Part shown: in pieces, positions 1 through 7,513 of the stretch
Layout of the letters: the number at the start of each line of letters is the position of its first letter
How positions within the stretch are numbered: position 1 is the first letter of the stretch
NCBI RefSeq assembly: GCF_030159995.1
Contig: NZ_BSNM01000002.1
Span: 304,289-368,288, forward strand
Length of the DNA: 64,000 nucleotides
Direction: 5' to 3'
Source: Litoribrevibacter albus
GTDB lineage: Bacteria; Pseudomonadota; Gammaproteobacteria; Pseudomonadales; Litoribrevibacteraceae
Position numbers and translations under genes: made by a program
Notes under the pieces: model-generated
Told to the model about the DNA's origin: nothing
What the model saw: the letters and a program-made list of their open reading frames with translations, nothing else
The model's database searches: none

Positions 1-186
1 TGTGGCTGGGTCGGAAATTAGCAATACTCTTAACTTGTTTGGAAGCTCAATGTATTGATATGACTTTTTATCGGTATCCGGTTGGATCACGACATTTGGA
101 TCATACTGTGAGTTTTTCAGAGAAACGTATGCAACTGCCATAATTATAAGAATACCAATACTTAGAAAACTGATTTTTGAACTCAT
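1..186 (-). CDS. M16 (insulinase-family) peptidase, N-terminal fragment
   Basis: The first 62 codons are in the window and the gene runs off the left edge. Translation starts at the ATG whose complement is 184-186, behind an AAGGA-type ribosome site. A hydrophobic stretch at about residues 6-20 looks like a signal anchor. The segment that follows reads YIELPNKLRVLLISDP, which matches the start of the first beta-strand of protease III / insulysin-type M16 peptidases. The zinc-binding HxxEH motif would lie beyond the edge and is not seen. By family, these are zinc metalloproteases that degrade periplasmic or membrane-associated peptides. The family call rests only on this short N-terminal match. 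Confidence 0.72.
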   Translation of the reverse strand, partial: MSSKISFLSIGILIIMAVAYVSLKNSQYDPNVVIQPDTDKKSYQYIELPNKLRVLLISDPAT

Positions 187-668
187 CGCCTTGTCCTTTT
201 TGTTCTTCCTTACAAGCGAAAGTGACTGACTATCCTAACTGTTGAGCAGGAATTTTTCATCAAATGATCACGAGATCGACTGAATAATTTATGAAGGAGG
301 GTAGTCGTAAACAACGGTCATCAACCGTAAATGGGTCGTTTGCATTGGATAATTGATCCGAGTGCTTCAGACGGGTTAACAGATGTCTGTTATTTCATGA
401 GTGTTTATCCCTTTCTAATAGCTGTTAAGTGTTCTTAATATGAGCAATTTCTTCTGTGTTGTGTATTCCCAACGATGAAATTTGTGCTGTTTCTTCGCAA
501 AATCCAATAGGTTTAAGACCTTGAAGAGGGCAAAGAGTTTCAAAACAATATGCGCTGCGTGATCTTTGGGGCGTCTTCTAACCGATTATCAGGTTGAGTG
601 AAAAATATACAGTTTGATGTGGGTATTCGTCTTTAATGAATCTGAGGTGATCATTAAAGGGTGCTCCA
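187..668. other. Intergenic region between divergent M16 peptidase and chemotaxis receptor genes
   Basis: About 480 bases, AT-rich, with no convincing coding frame on either strand. It must hold the promoters of both divergent genes. The only clear symmetry seen is the short inverted repeat at 377-392, listed separately. No good sigma-28 flagellar promoter was found before the receptor gene. Confidence 0.6.
377..392. repeat. 7+2+7 inverted repeat (possible operator)
   Basis: TAACAGA-TG-TCTGTTA is a perfect 7-bp inverted repeat with a 2-base centre, in the middle of the divergent intergenic region. The size and symmetry suit a dimeric regulator, but no regulator is identified. It could be chance. 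Confidence 0.35.
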
Positions 669-2708
669 GTGAAAATCATTTTAGACTTGGCTGTCAGTGT
701 TTCGAATAACCTTTCTTTTAAGCAAAAATTTCTTTTATTAATTGCTGTTAGTCTGATTCCGTTGGTGGTCGGATACGGCGTCATCATGAAAGATTCTTTG
801 GATACGCGCACCTTGGCCAAAGCCGCGTTATCCGCGAATTCTTATATCCAGCCATTAAGGCACTTGGTTGAAGACATTGCTCAAACACGGGGCATGACTA
901 ATGCGTATTTGCTGGGGGATAAAAAATTCGAGAGTAAGATCTTAGCCAAACGATCAAAGGTAGAAGAGAGCTTTAACGAGTTGCTGAGGGTGACTGAGCA
1001 ACACACCATATTGAGTCATGACTATCGTGGGATACCGAACTCGCTGTATGGACGTTGGCAGAAGATCTCCAACGCTGCATTTAATGGTCAGGCTAACCAA
1101 GTATTCTCGGACTATACCTCGTTGATTGCATCTGTTCTGGATTTTTTAGACACCGTGGGTCGTGAAGGAGGGCTGTTACAAGAAGAGAATCCTGCCAACA
1201 GTTATGCCATAAATACCTTATTGATTACGTTACCGAACCAAGTGGAAGCGTTAGGTAAGTTACGTGGCAAAGGGTCCGGTGTAATAGCATCTGGTGCCTT
1301 TACGCTGGACAACAAATTAATCGTCAGTTCATTAGCGGATAAGCGCTATTTACAAGCACTTCAGAAAGACATGGAGTATTTGTTTGATGAAGCGCCTGAA
1401 TTAGAAAAAGAACTGTCGGTGACTTATCGACAAGCGGTGGAAGACTTAAACAATTTTATTCATCTTACAGAAACACATGTAATTCAAGCGAGCTCTAAAA
1501 CGATGGAAGCAAGCGACTTCTTCGCGACAGGCACTAAAACCATCGGCAATCTTTTAACTTTGTATGACGCTTTGTTAGAGGTTCTCACTCAACGAATGGC
1601 TGAGCGGGTATCCGCGTCGTCGGCCTCGTTTAATACCATGGCAATCATTATTGCGGTGATTACCTGTATTCTTGTTTTCTTCTTTATGGGGATTTATTTA
1701 GGCATCAGGAAAAATATCAAAGAAATGTCCGATATGGCTGGAGAGCTGTGTGATGGGAATCTGGAGGTTCGTTTGGTGCTTCAGACTCGGGATGAAATGA
1801 GATTGATTGCTGATAGTTTTAACCGAGTTGCAGAAGGGATGAAACAGTCCATTCTGTCGGTTCTAAAATACAGTGATGAGATCGCAGATACGGCAAATGA
1901 GGTGGCGGCCGCCAGTTCGAGTACTGCTCAGTCTGTGGATAGTCAATCTAAAGAATTGGATACCTCTTCCAGTGCCATTACCGAAATGAATAGCTCTGTG
2001 AGTGAAGTGGCGGGCAGAACTGAGGAGGCTTCGGCTTCAGCAGAAGAGGCCAAGACTCAGGCAGAACAAGGCGAGCAAGTCATTACCAATGTGGTGAGTA
2101 ACATTCAGTCGCTGAGCCAGGATCTGGTCAATGCGGTGGGGGTTGTTGAAAACTTGGAAGAAAACAGTAAGAGCATTACCGGTATTTTGGATGTCATTCA
2201 GTCTATTGCTGAACAAACTAACCTCTTGGCTTTGAATGCTGCAATTGAGGCGGCGAGGGCCGGAGAGCAAGGTCGGGGATTTGCCGTAGTGGCTGATGAA
2301 GTCCGAACATTGGCGCAACGTACACAAAACTCAACCCAGGAAATTCAAGCGGTAATAGAAAAGATTCAGTCGGGGATTGTACGAGTGGCTGAGGTTATGC
2401 GAACCAGTGAAGGCAATGCCAGTGATGCAGTTGTACTGGCGAGTGAGGCACGTAATACCCTTCAGGCTATTGCTGAAGCCGTCTTTAAAATTACCGATAT
2501 GAGTGCTCAGATTGCGACGGCCGCTCATGAGCAATCCTATGTGGCGGATGAAATAACGCAGAGTATCGTCCGTATTGCGGATGATGCGACCTCTTCTTCT
2601 GATAACGCAAGAGACCTTGCATCGTCGGGATCAAGGTTGTCTGAAATGTCCGTTGAGCTTAAACGCATTCTGAGTCGCTACAAGGTAGATCAGAACGTGG
2701 TGAAGTAA
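669..2708 (+). CDS. Methyl-accepting chemotaxis protein
   Basis: A transmembrane chemoreceptor of 679 residues. Membrane helices lie at about residues 18-38 and 323-346 and enclose a periplasmic, mainly helical ligand domain of about 280 residues. This domain resembles long helical-bundle sensor domains, but the ligand cannot be named. A HAMP linker follows, then the cytoplasmic signalling hairpin. Its conserved tip ([20 protein letters not shown] and the following [17 protein letters not shown]) spans about residues 513-553 and binds CheA/CheW. There is no C-terminal NWETF-type pentapeptide for CheR tethering. Start is GTG, with AAAGGG seven bases upstream. No che genes are nearby, so it probably feeds a chemotaxis array encoded elsewhere. 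Confidence 0.93.
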   Translation: MKIILDLAVSVSNNLSFKQKFLLLIAVSLIPLVVGYGVIMKDSLDTRTLAKAALSANSYIQPLRHLVEDIAQTRGMTNAYLLGDKKFESKILAKRSKVEESFNELLRVTEQHTILSHDYRGIPNSLYGRWQKISNAAFNGQANQVFSDYTSLIASVLDFLDTVGREGGLLQEENPANSYAINTLLITLPNQVEALGKLRGKGSGVIASGAFTLDNKLIVSSLADKRYLQALQKDMEYLFDEAPELEKELSVTYRQAVEDLNNFIHLTETHVIQASSKTMEASDFFATGTKTIGNLLTLYDALLEVLTQRMAERVSASSASFNTMAIIIAVITCILVFFFMGIYLGIRKNIKEMSDMAGELCDGNLEVRLVLQTRDEMRLIADSFNRVAEGMKQSILSVLKYSDEIADTANEVAAASSSTAQSVDSQSKELDTSSSAITEMNSSVSEVAGRTEEASASAEEAKTQAEQGEQVITNVVSNIQSLSQDLVNAVGVVENLEENSKSITGILDVIQSIAEQTNLLALNAAIEAARAGEQGRGFAVVADEVRTLAQRTQNSTQEIQAVIEKIQSGIVRVAEVMRTSEGNASDAVVLASEARNTLQAIAEAVFKITDMSAQIATAAHEQSYVADEITQSIVRIADDATSSSDNARDLASSGSRLSEMSVELKRILSRYKVDQNVVK

Positions 2709-2804
2709 TGGCGTTTTCCGAACTTTAAAACCAGCTCATGGAGACTCTGGTAAGTTCTTTTTAATGGCTGCTAAGATGAGGAAAACGGATTTTGGGATTT
2801 TCCT

Positions 2805-3095
2805 ATGAGTTTTCATACCTCTCAGGCAGCTATTAATATTCTTAAAGTTGGAAAGAAACACCCCAGGTGGCGTGAAGCCGCTGAGTTTATTATTGAACGA
2901 GCCACCCCCGAAGTTAAATTGTTATTGGCCGTCGGCCGTCAACTGGAGCGGGACGAAATTCAACAGACTAAAGAACAACGTGCGTCCTCATTTTCTTGGC
3001 AACCCTTCCTTAAATATGCCCTCATCGCCTTGGTGAGTGCCGGTGTCAGTGGGGTATCTGTCTATATCCTGGTGAGTCTGATTAAACTGTGTTGA
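2805..3095 (+). CDS. Small single-span membrane protein of unknown function
   Basis: A 96-residue protein I do not recognise. Residues 1-65 are polar and probably helical, with many Arg, Lys and Glu. One hydrophobic segment at about residues 70-92 (YALIALVSAGVSGVSVYILV) looks like a C-terminal membrane anchor. It lies 96 bases after the chemoreceptor on the same strand and could be co-transcribed with it. A different-frame reading inside it is shorter and less plausible. No enzymatic motif is visible. Confidence 0.55.
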   Translation: MSFHTSQAAINILKVGKKHPRWREAAEFIIERATPEVKLLLAVGRQLERDEIQQTKEQRASSFSWQPFLKYALIALVSAGVSGVSVYILVSLIKLC

Positions 3096-3234
3096 TTCAC
3101 TCTGAATACCTTTGGAGTCTTTAGCCTGTGTGTCGTGTCTTGAGTGTTCAAGGCCGTTTCTCTCGCGTAAGCTCTCCGTCTAATCTTAGTTATTGTCTCG
3201 CTCTGTTCTGATTTTTAGTTATGATATAACACTC

Positions 3235-3280
3235 AATAACCAGAACAATAAATACCCAATAACTAGAACAATAAATACCC
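3235..3280. repeat. Two tandem 23-bp direct repeats before the DUF445 gene
   Basis: Two abutting 23-bp copies (3235-3257 and 3258-3280) differ at one base; each ends in CAATAAATACCC. They finish five bases before the likely ATG at 3286, so they sit in the 5' untranslated region or promoter. They may be a regulator-binding duplication or simple slippage. Confidence 0.8.
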
Positions 3281-3285
3281 AAAGG

Positions 3286-4515
3286 ATGGACACCTTGATC
3301 GATCAAAGTATTGGACTGCATTGGTTGCTACTCATTCCTATTATTGCTGGCTTTATTGGTTGGATTACTAACTGGCTTGCAATTAAAATGATTTTTTATC
3401 CTCGGGTTTGGCGCGGGGTGCAAATTGGTCGTTTTAAATTTGGCTGGCAAGGCATTATCCACCGAAAATCTTCTGGCTTTGCTAAAGCCATTGGAAAGCA
3501 AGTGTCTGAAAACATGCTTCAAGCGGAAGACCTGTTGCCAAAAGTAAATATTCAACATGCTCAGGCGTTTGTGAATAAGTTTCCTGAATTATGGAAAGAA
3601 ATTGAAGGCGGGGAGTTCCTGCCGGATATGTTGGGTGAGCACTGGCAGAAAATGACGCCATTGCAACAGCAGATGGTAAAAATGCAGATTCGTTTTGACA
3701 GTCATTCGTTACTGCTCGAATTAGTAAAAATTGCTCGTGCCAAGTTTGTCGAGCGGTTTGATATTCGTCGGGTCATTAGTCATCGCCTGTCCAAGGATTC
3801 CCGCTTATTGGCTGAGCTGTTCGGTAGTATTGCTCGGCCGGAATTACGAATGATCGAAGTTTACGGTCTGTATTTTGGTGCCATTATTGGTGCTATTGAA
3901 GGTTTGTTGTTCGCTTTTACTGAAATGAGCTGGACCATCTTTCTATTTGGTACGTTGGTGGGGGCGATCACCAACTGGTTGGCCATTGAAATGATTTTCA
4001 GACCTCGTGAGCCAACGAAAATCTTGGGGGTTACTTTCCAGGGATTATTTCCAAAACGTCAGAGCAACATCGCTGCACAGTTTGCTCAGGTAGGCGAACA
4101 ACATGTGTTACCCGTAACTGCGTTTGTAGATGAAATCATGTCGGTGTTGGAAGAGAAAGCGTTTATCGACGATCTTGAGCAAACGGCCCGTCGTATCTTG
4201 CATCGTATTATTGGTAATTATCTTGATCACTTGCCGGAAGGTGTGTCCAAAGACGAAATCGCAGATAAAGCCATTGAGTTTTATTATCAGAGACAATTGG
4301 AGTTAGAACCTCAATTGGTTTCTGAACTGAAGCGTTTGCTTGAAGCGGACTATCGTGTGGCAGAGATTATCGAAGCGAATCTTTCTGAGTTGTCGAAAGA
4401 AAAATTTGAGCGTGTTCTACGAATTGTCTTTGAACAGGATGAAACCACGTTGGTGGTCATTGGAGCTGTGATTGGGTTTGCAATCAGTGGTATGCAGTTC
4501 TTAATGTTTGCCTGA
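3286..4515 (+). CDS. DUF445 family inner-membrane protein
   Basis: Contains two copies of the DUF445 hallmark: GWITNWLAIKMIFYPR at about residues 21-36 and GAITNWLAIEMIFRPR at about 225-240. Hydrophobic segments flank each copy and a final membrane helix ends the protein (about residues 388-409). The long soluble part between them is helical and charged. The family is widespread (YheB-like) and has no firmly assigned function. ATG 3286 has AAAGG directly against it, which is too close. A TTG at 3295 has AAGGA at a proper 8-base distance and may be the real start. The frame is open upstream to 3193, but that part has no family resemblance and contains the tandem repeat. Confidence 0.85.
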   Translation: MDTLIDQSIGLHWLLLIPIIAGFIGWITNWLAIKMIFYPRVWRGVQIGRFKFGWQGIIHRKSSGFAKAIGKQVSENMLQAEDLLPKVNIQHAQAFVNKFPELWKEIEGGEFLPDMLGEHWQKMTPLQQQMVKMQIRFDSHSLLLELVKIARAKFVERFDIRRVISHRLSKDSRLLAELFGSIARPELRMIEVYGLYFGAIIGAIEGLLFAFTEMSWTIFLFGTLVGAITNWLAIEMIFRPREPTKILGVTFQGLFPKRQSNIAAQFAQVGEQHVLPVTAFVDEIMSVLEEKAFIDDLEQTARRILHRIIGNYLDHLPEGVSKDEIADKAIEFYYQRQLELEPQLVSELKRLLEADYRVAEIIEANLSELSKEKFERVLRIVFEQDETTLVVIGAVIGFAISGMQFLMFA

Positions 4516-4538
4516 TGGTGTTTTGTTTCCGGATAAAA

Positions 4539-4607
4539 AGCTGCTCAGCCTGTGTCTTGTAGGCCTATGTTTGATAGACCTATATTTTGTAGCACGGCTG
4601 AGCAGTT
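4539..4607. repeat. Long inverted repeat between convergent genes
   Basis: CTGCTCAGCC (4541-4550) pairs perfectly with GGCTGAGCAG (4596-4605) and extends by two weaker pairs. The 45-base loop contains two near-identical TAGRCCTATRTTTTG-like words. It lies between the convergent DUF445 and hydrolase genes and may act as a two-way transcript end, although no strong T tract is present. Confidence 0.45.
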
Positions 4608-4640
4608 CTAAACGTACTCTGAGTCTTGTTCTGATTAGGC

Positions 4641-5441
4641 TTATGCCACAGAAGTCAAAGCAACCGGCGCATCGTCTTTCTTGATGTAACGTGATACCCA
4701 GGCACCAATTGTTCCTGCCACGTATTCCGCATCTTCTTTACGAGTGATCAAATGATCGGTTTGATCAAGTGAAACGAAGCTCTTAGGGTGCATTGCTGCT
4801 TGATAAATGTGAGCGGCTTCTTCGATCTCTACAGTGTCATCCACCGGAGAGTGCATGATCAGCAAGGCTTTTTTCAGCTTACGAATTTTGTCGTCCAGGT
4901 TCTGTTCCTGAATGTCCTCAAGGAATTGCTTCTTAATCGTAAATTCACGACCACTCAGGTTAACCAAGGCACAACCACAGTCTTCGATTTCTGCGCGATG
5001 CGCTTCAAACAAGTGAGCTACGTGAGCCGGGTCACTTGGTGCACCAACGGTTACTACTGCTTTTGCAGAAGGTACCTGATCTGCACAAGCTAATACGGCC
5101 GCACCGCCGAGGCTGTGTCCGATCAATAGAGAAGGGGCCTGATAGGTGTTTTCAAGGAAACGGGCAGCCGCTACCAGATCTTCGATGTTTGATGAAAAGT
5201 TAGTATTCGCAAAATCGCCTTCACTGCTGCCAAGGCCCGTGAAATCAAACCTGAGTACGGCAACACCACGTAATGCCAGTTCGCGGCCAATTCGGCTGGC
5301 TGCCACACTGGTTTTAGAACACGTAAAACAGTGCGCAAATAATGCATAGGCTACCGGGTTTTCCGGGCTTTCTAACATTCCGTCCAGACGAAGGTTATCT
5401 GTGTTGGTGAAGGTTACTTTTTGGCGAGTTACTTTAGTCAT
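4641..5441 (-). CDS. Alpha/beta hydrolase (hydrolase half of the hydrolase/OsmC fusion family)
   Basis: A soluble alpha/beta hydrolase of 266 residues. The nucleophile elbow is GHSLGG, the acid is probably the Asp in HSPVDD, and the His is in DQTDHL. The N-terminal sequence and the [12 protein letters not shown] segment match bacterial proteins in which this hydrolase is fused to a C-terminal OsmC peroxide-reductase domain. Here the protein stops after the hydrolase, so the OsmC part is missing or encoded elsewhere. The ATG at 5441 is preferred because AAAGGG lies six bases upstream. The frame is open for 17 further codons, but these lack a ribosome site. The substrate is unknown; an esterase or thioesterase role is likely. 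Confidence 0.8.
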   Translation of the reverse strand: MTKVTRQKVTFTNTDNLRLDGMLESPENPVAYALFAHCFTCSKTSVAASRIGRELALRGVAVLRFDFTGLGSSEGDFANTNFSSNIEDLVAAARFLENTYQAPSLLIGHSLGGAAVLACADQVPSAKAVVTVGAPSDPAHVAHLFEAHRAEIEDCGCALVNLSGREFTIKKQFLEDIQEQNLDDKIRKLKKALLIMHSPVDDTVEIEEAAHIYQAAMHPKSFVSLDQTDHLITRKEDAEYVAGTIGAWVSRYIKKDDAPVALTSVA

Positions 5442-5780
5442 GTTTAACCCTTTGAGGCTGCTATTGCCTATCTTGCACAGTGGGATGCGCAAGTAGAAAT
5501 CGAGTCTTAAAAATTAGTTATGTCGGCGATGATTTTCCTGGTGAGGGCAATCGCTCGATGCACAAACACAGAATACTTTAGCTAAAATCATGCCATAGCT
5601 GATTTTTGGGTAAAAAACGGCTTTTTCTGCGTTTAGCTGTGATGTGCGCTTATAGGGCGCCATGATAATGAAAAATAATGGTGCGTACAGTTACAATTTT
5701 TTATCGACTGCATTAATTTAGTGCAATAAGCGATAAGTGGCTTTGCCACATCAGTGCAGTATTTTAAGAATGCACTGAAG
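5442..5780. other. Intergenic region with stem-loops
   Basis: No convincing gene. A perfect 8-bp inverted repeat, TCAGTGCA (5751-5758) with TGCACTGA (5771-5778), lies directly downstream of the minus-strand PrcB-like gene and may end its transcript. A smaller GTGGC-ttt-GCCAC hairpin lies just before it. The right half should also hold the promoter for the hydrolase. Confidence 0.5.
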
Positions 5781-6299
5781 CTATAAAACTTTTCGACCCT
5801 TTGTGTCCCATATTTCAACCACTAACCCGTCTAATTGTTGCTGAGTAAAGTTGTGTTTGATGACCACCATTTCACACGGACTGGTCAATGCTGATGTGGT
5901 CATACTGTCAGGGGATGGCGTAATCCAATCTGCCTGAACTTTCAGCACCGAATCACTGTGTGTAATGTCTCGTACTTTTACTGCATAGCCACCACTGCTT
6001 TTAAGCCCCATAGCGACCAGCAAAATGCTTGTGTCTTTCGTAATCGGTCGTGCCGTAGAAGTCGCTCCGATTATTCGTTTATTTTGATGTTGAATTTCTT
6101 GTTGATAGAGCAGCTGACCTTGATCGGAATTTAAAAGCTGTATTTGAGGTTGTTGAAATGAACAGCGATGGGAGCTGTGAAGCGGTTCCCAGTTTAGAGT
6201 TTTGACCTTGTGAATATGTCGACATGAAACCAAACTAAATATTACGGTTAAAACTATAAAAATAAAGACGTTTTTTAGCTGTTTCTGTTCTATTTCCAT
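5781..6299 (-). CDS. Putative lipoprotein with PrcB_C-like domain
   Basis: 172 residues. The N-terminus has a hydrophobic stretch ending in LVSC, a plausible lipobox that would make the Cys at about residue 26 the lipid-modified residue. The C-terminal half contains GLKSSGGYAVKVRDI and, about 30 residues on, TSPCEMVVIKHN. This is the pattern of the PrcB_C domain (first described in a Treponema protease complex), where a TGGY-type turn is followed by a strand with a conserved Pro. The function in this group is not established; protein-protein interaction in the envelope is likely. It diverges from the nap operon, and its start is only six bases from the FNR-type site. Confidence 0.6.
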   Translation of the reverse strand: MEIEQKQLKNVFIFIVLTVIFSLVSCRHIHKVKTLNWEPLHSSHRCSFQQPQIQLLNSDQGQLLYQQEIQHQNKRIIGATSTARPITKDTSILLVAMGLKSSGGYAVKVRDITHSDSVLKVQADWITPSPDSMTTSALTSPCEMVVIKHNFTQQQLDGLVVEIWDTKGRKVL

Positions 6300-6304
6300 G
6301 GTTG

Positions 6305-6318
6305 TTGATCCTAATCAA
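6305..6318 (+). promoter_or_regulatory. FNR/ANR-type site upstream of napE
   Basis: TTGATCCTAATCAA is a perfect match to the FNR/ANR/Crp-Fnr palindrome TTGAT-N4-ATCAA. If it sits at -41.5 (class II activation), transcription would start near 6353, with a TATAGA-like -10 at 6339-6344. The napE ATG is at 6425. It is also next to the start of the divergent lipoprotein gene and could block it. Confidence 0.85.
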
Positions 6319-6424
6319 GTAAATAAACCTGCACAAATTATAGAGTCTTTTCACAGAGAAGATGAAAACTGTCTACTATTTAAAACCTATAAAGGTCAAC
6401 GCAATATTCAACGGTGAGGGCGTT

Positions 6425-6571
6425 ATGGACGAGTTTGAAAAAGGCGAAGAAAGAAACATGTTTTTGTTTCTGACTGTGGTGCTGTTCCCTGTACTTTCGG
6501 TGGCAGTGGTTGGAGCTTATGGCTTTGCGGTGTGGATTAGTCAACTTTTGATGGGACCTCCAGGAGCGTAG
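6425..6571 (+). CDS. napE: NapE, small inner-membrane protein of periplasmic nitrate reductase operon
   Basis: 48 residues with a single membrane helix at about residues 14-38. The charged start EFEKGEERNMFLFL and the PVLSVAVVGAYGFAVW core are typical of NapE/TorE. The ATG at 6425 has GAGG at a good distance; a longer reading from 6362 would add 21 unmatched residues. NapE is found first in napEFDABC operons and its role is unclear. The napF start follows one base after its stop, so the two are likely translationally coupled. Confidence 0.88.
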   Translation: MDEFEKGEERNMFLFLTVVLFPVLSVAVVGAYGFAVWISQLLMGPPGA

Positions 6572-6572
6572 T

Positions 6573-7157
6573 ATGGATCTCTCCCGTCGGGCTTTATTTC
6601 GGGGTCGTTTCAGTTCAAACAGTATTGCGATTGTGCAAAAGGTTCGTATGCCTTGGATGGTATCTTCCGAGGTGTTCACCGATCACTGTTCTCGTTGTGC
6701 CAAGTGCATCGACGTCTGTCCTGAGCAGATCATTGAAAAAGGCGATGGTGGGTATCCAACCGTAAATTTCAAGCATGGGGAGTGTACTTTCTGTGCTGAG
6801 TGCGTGGATGTTTGTTCTGAACCCGTGTTCCGAAATAAAGAGGAAAAACCGTGGGATTTGGTGGCAAACATTACTGAGGCGTTCTCTTCCTCTTCTTCCG
6901 TTTCTCTAGACGGTGTCTGCATGGCCCATCAAGGGGTGGTGTGTCAAAGCTGTAAAGATGTGTGTGACGTTCGAGCCATTCGAATGAGCTATCAGTCTTC
7001 AACTGTCCCGGTACCTGTAATTGACGATGATGTCTGTACTGGTTGCGGTGCGTGTCTTTCGGTGTGTCCAACTCAAGCCATTCAAATGTCATCTATCGAG
7101 AAGAAGAACTTAATGAATAACTGTGCTGCAGATCAGCAGACAGGGGTAAAGGAGTAG
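6573..7157 (+). CDS. napF: NapF, ferredoxin-type accessory protein
   Basis: A cytoplasmic iron-sulfur protein of 194 residues with three or four cysteine clusters of the 4Fe-4S type: CSRCAKCIDVCP (about residues 39-50), CTFCAECVDVC (about 70-80), a variant CQSCKDVCD (about 126-134) and CTGCGACLSVCP (about 153-164). It begins with the usual MDLSRRALFRG motif. In E. coli NapF interacts with NapA and is needed for its post-translational maturation before export. The gene lies between napE and napD in the Pseudomonas-type order. Confidence 0.94.
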   Translation: MDLSRRALFRGRFSSNSIAIVQKVRMPWMVSSEVFTDHCSRCAKCIDVCPEQIIEKGDGGYPTVNFKHGECTFCAECVDVCSEPVFRNKEEKPWDLVANITEAFSSSSSVSLDGVCMAHQGVVCQSCKDVCDVRAIRMSYQSSTVPVPVIDDDVCTGCGACLSVCPTQAIQMSSIEKKNLMNNCAADQQTGVKE

Positions 7158-7166
7158 CAGTAAACC

Positions 7167-7451
7167 ATGAGATCTCCAGAGCAATACGTGGACTCATTGG
7201 AAGGCGAATATCACATTTCGAGTGTGATTGTTCAGTTTAAACAGGATGTTCATTGTCAGGTTAAGTCGGGTATCAACGACATCGAAGGTGCGGAGATACG
7301 TGGTGTCGATGATGATCAAGGCAAGATGGTCGTGGTGGTAGAGCATGAAACTGAGCGAGGCATGGTCTCTATCATTGATCAATTAAAAGCGATTTCAGGC
7401 GTGGTGAATGTGTCTTTGGTCTATCACCAGGTCGATGATGAACAAGATTAG
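7167..7451 (+). CDS. napD: NapD, chaperone for NapA signal peptide
   Basis: 94 residues with a ferredoxin-like fold. YHISSVIVQFKQD and the late GVVNVSLVYHQVDD segment are conserved in the family. NapD binds the twin-arginine signal peptide of NapA in the cytoplasm and delays export until the molybdenum cofactor and Fe-S cluster are inserted. It starts nine bases after napF and precedes napA by about 60 bases. Confidence 0.94.
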   Translation: MRSPEQYVDSLEGEYHISSVIVQFKQDVHCQVKSGINDIEGAEIRGVDDDQGKMVVVVEHETERGMVSIIDQLKAISGVVNVSLVYHQVDDEQD

Positions 7452-7513
7452 CTAAGTAAAAAATTCAATTCATAATTTAATGTGATTCTCAGCAAGAGCT
7501 TGAGGGGTGAAAG

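Noticed and set aside
540..668. Possible sigma-28 flagellar promoter for the chemoreceptor
   Set aside because: An ACCGATTAT word resembles the -10 but no TAAA-type -35 lies at the right distance.
5633..5818. 61-codon minus-strand frame overlapping the end of the PrcB-like gene
   Set aside because: It overlaps the real gene's end, has no ribosome site, and the product has no recognisable features.
6380..6679. 99-codon minus-strand frame antisense to napE/napF
   Set aside because: Fully overlapped by well-supported nap genes; no homology.
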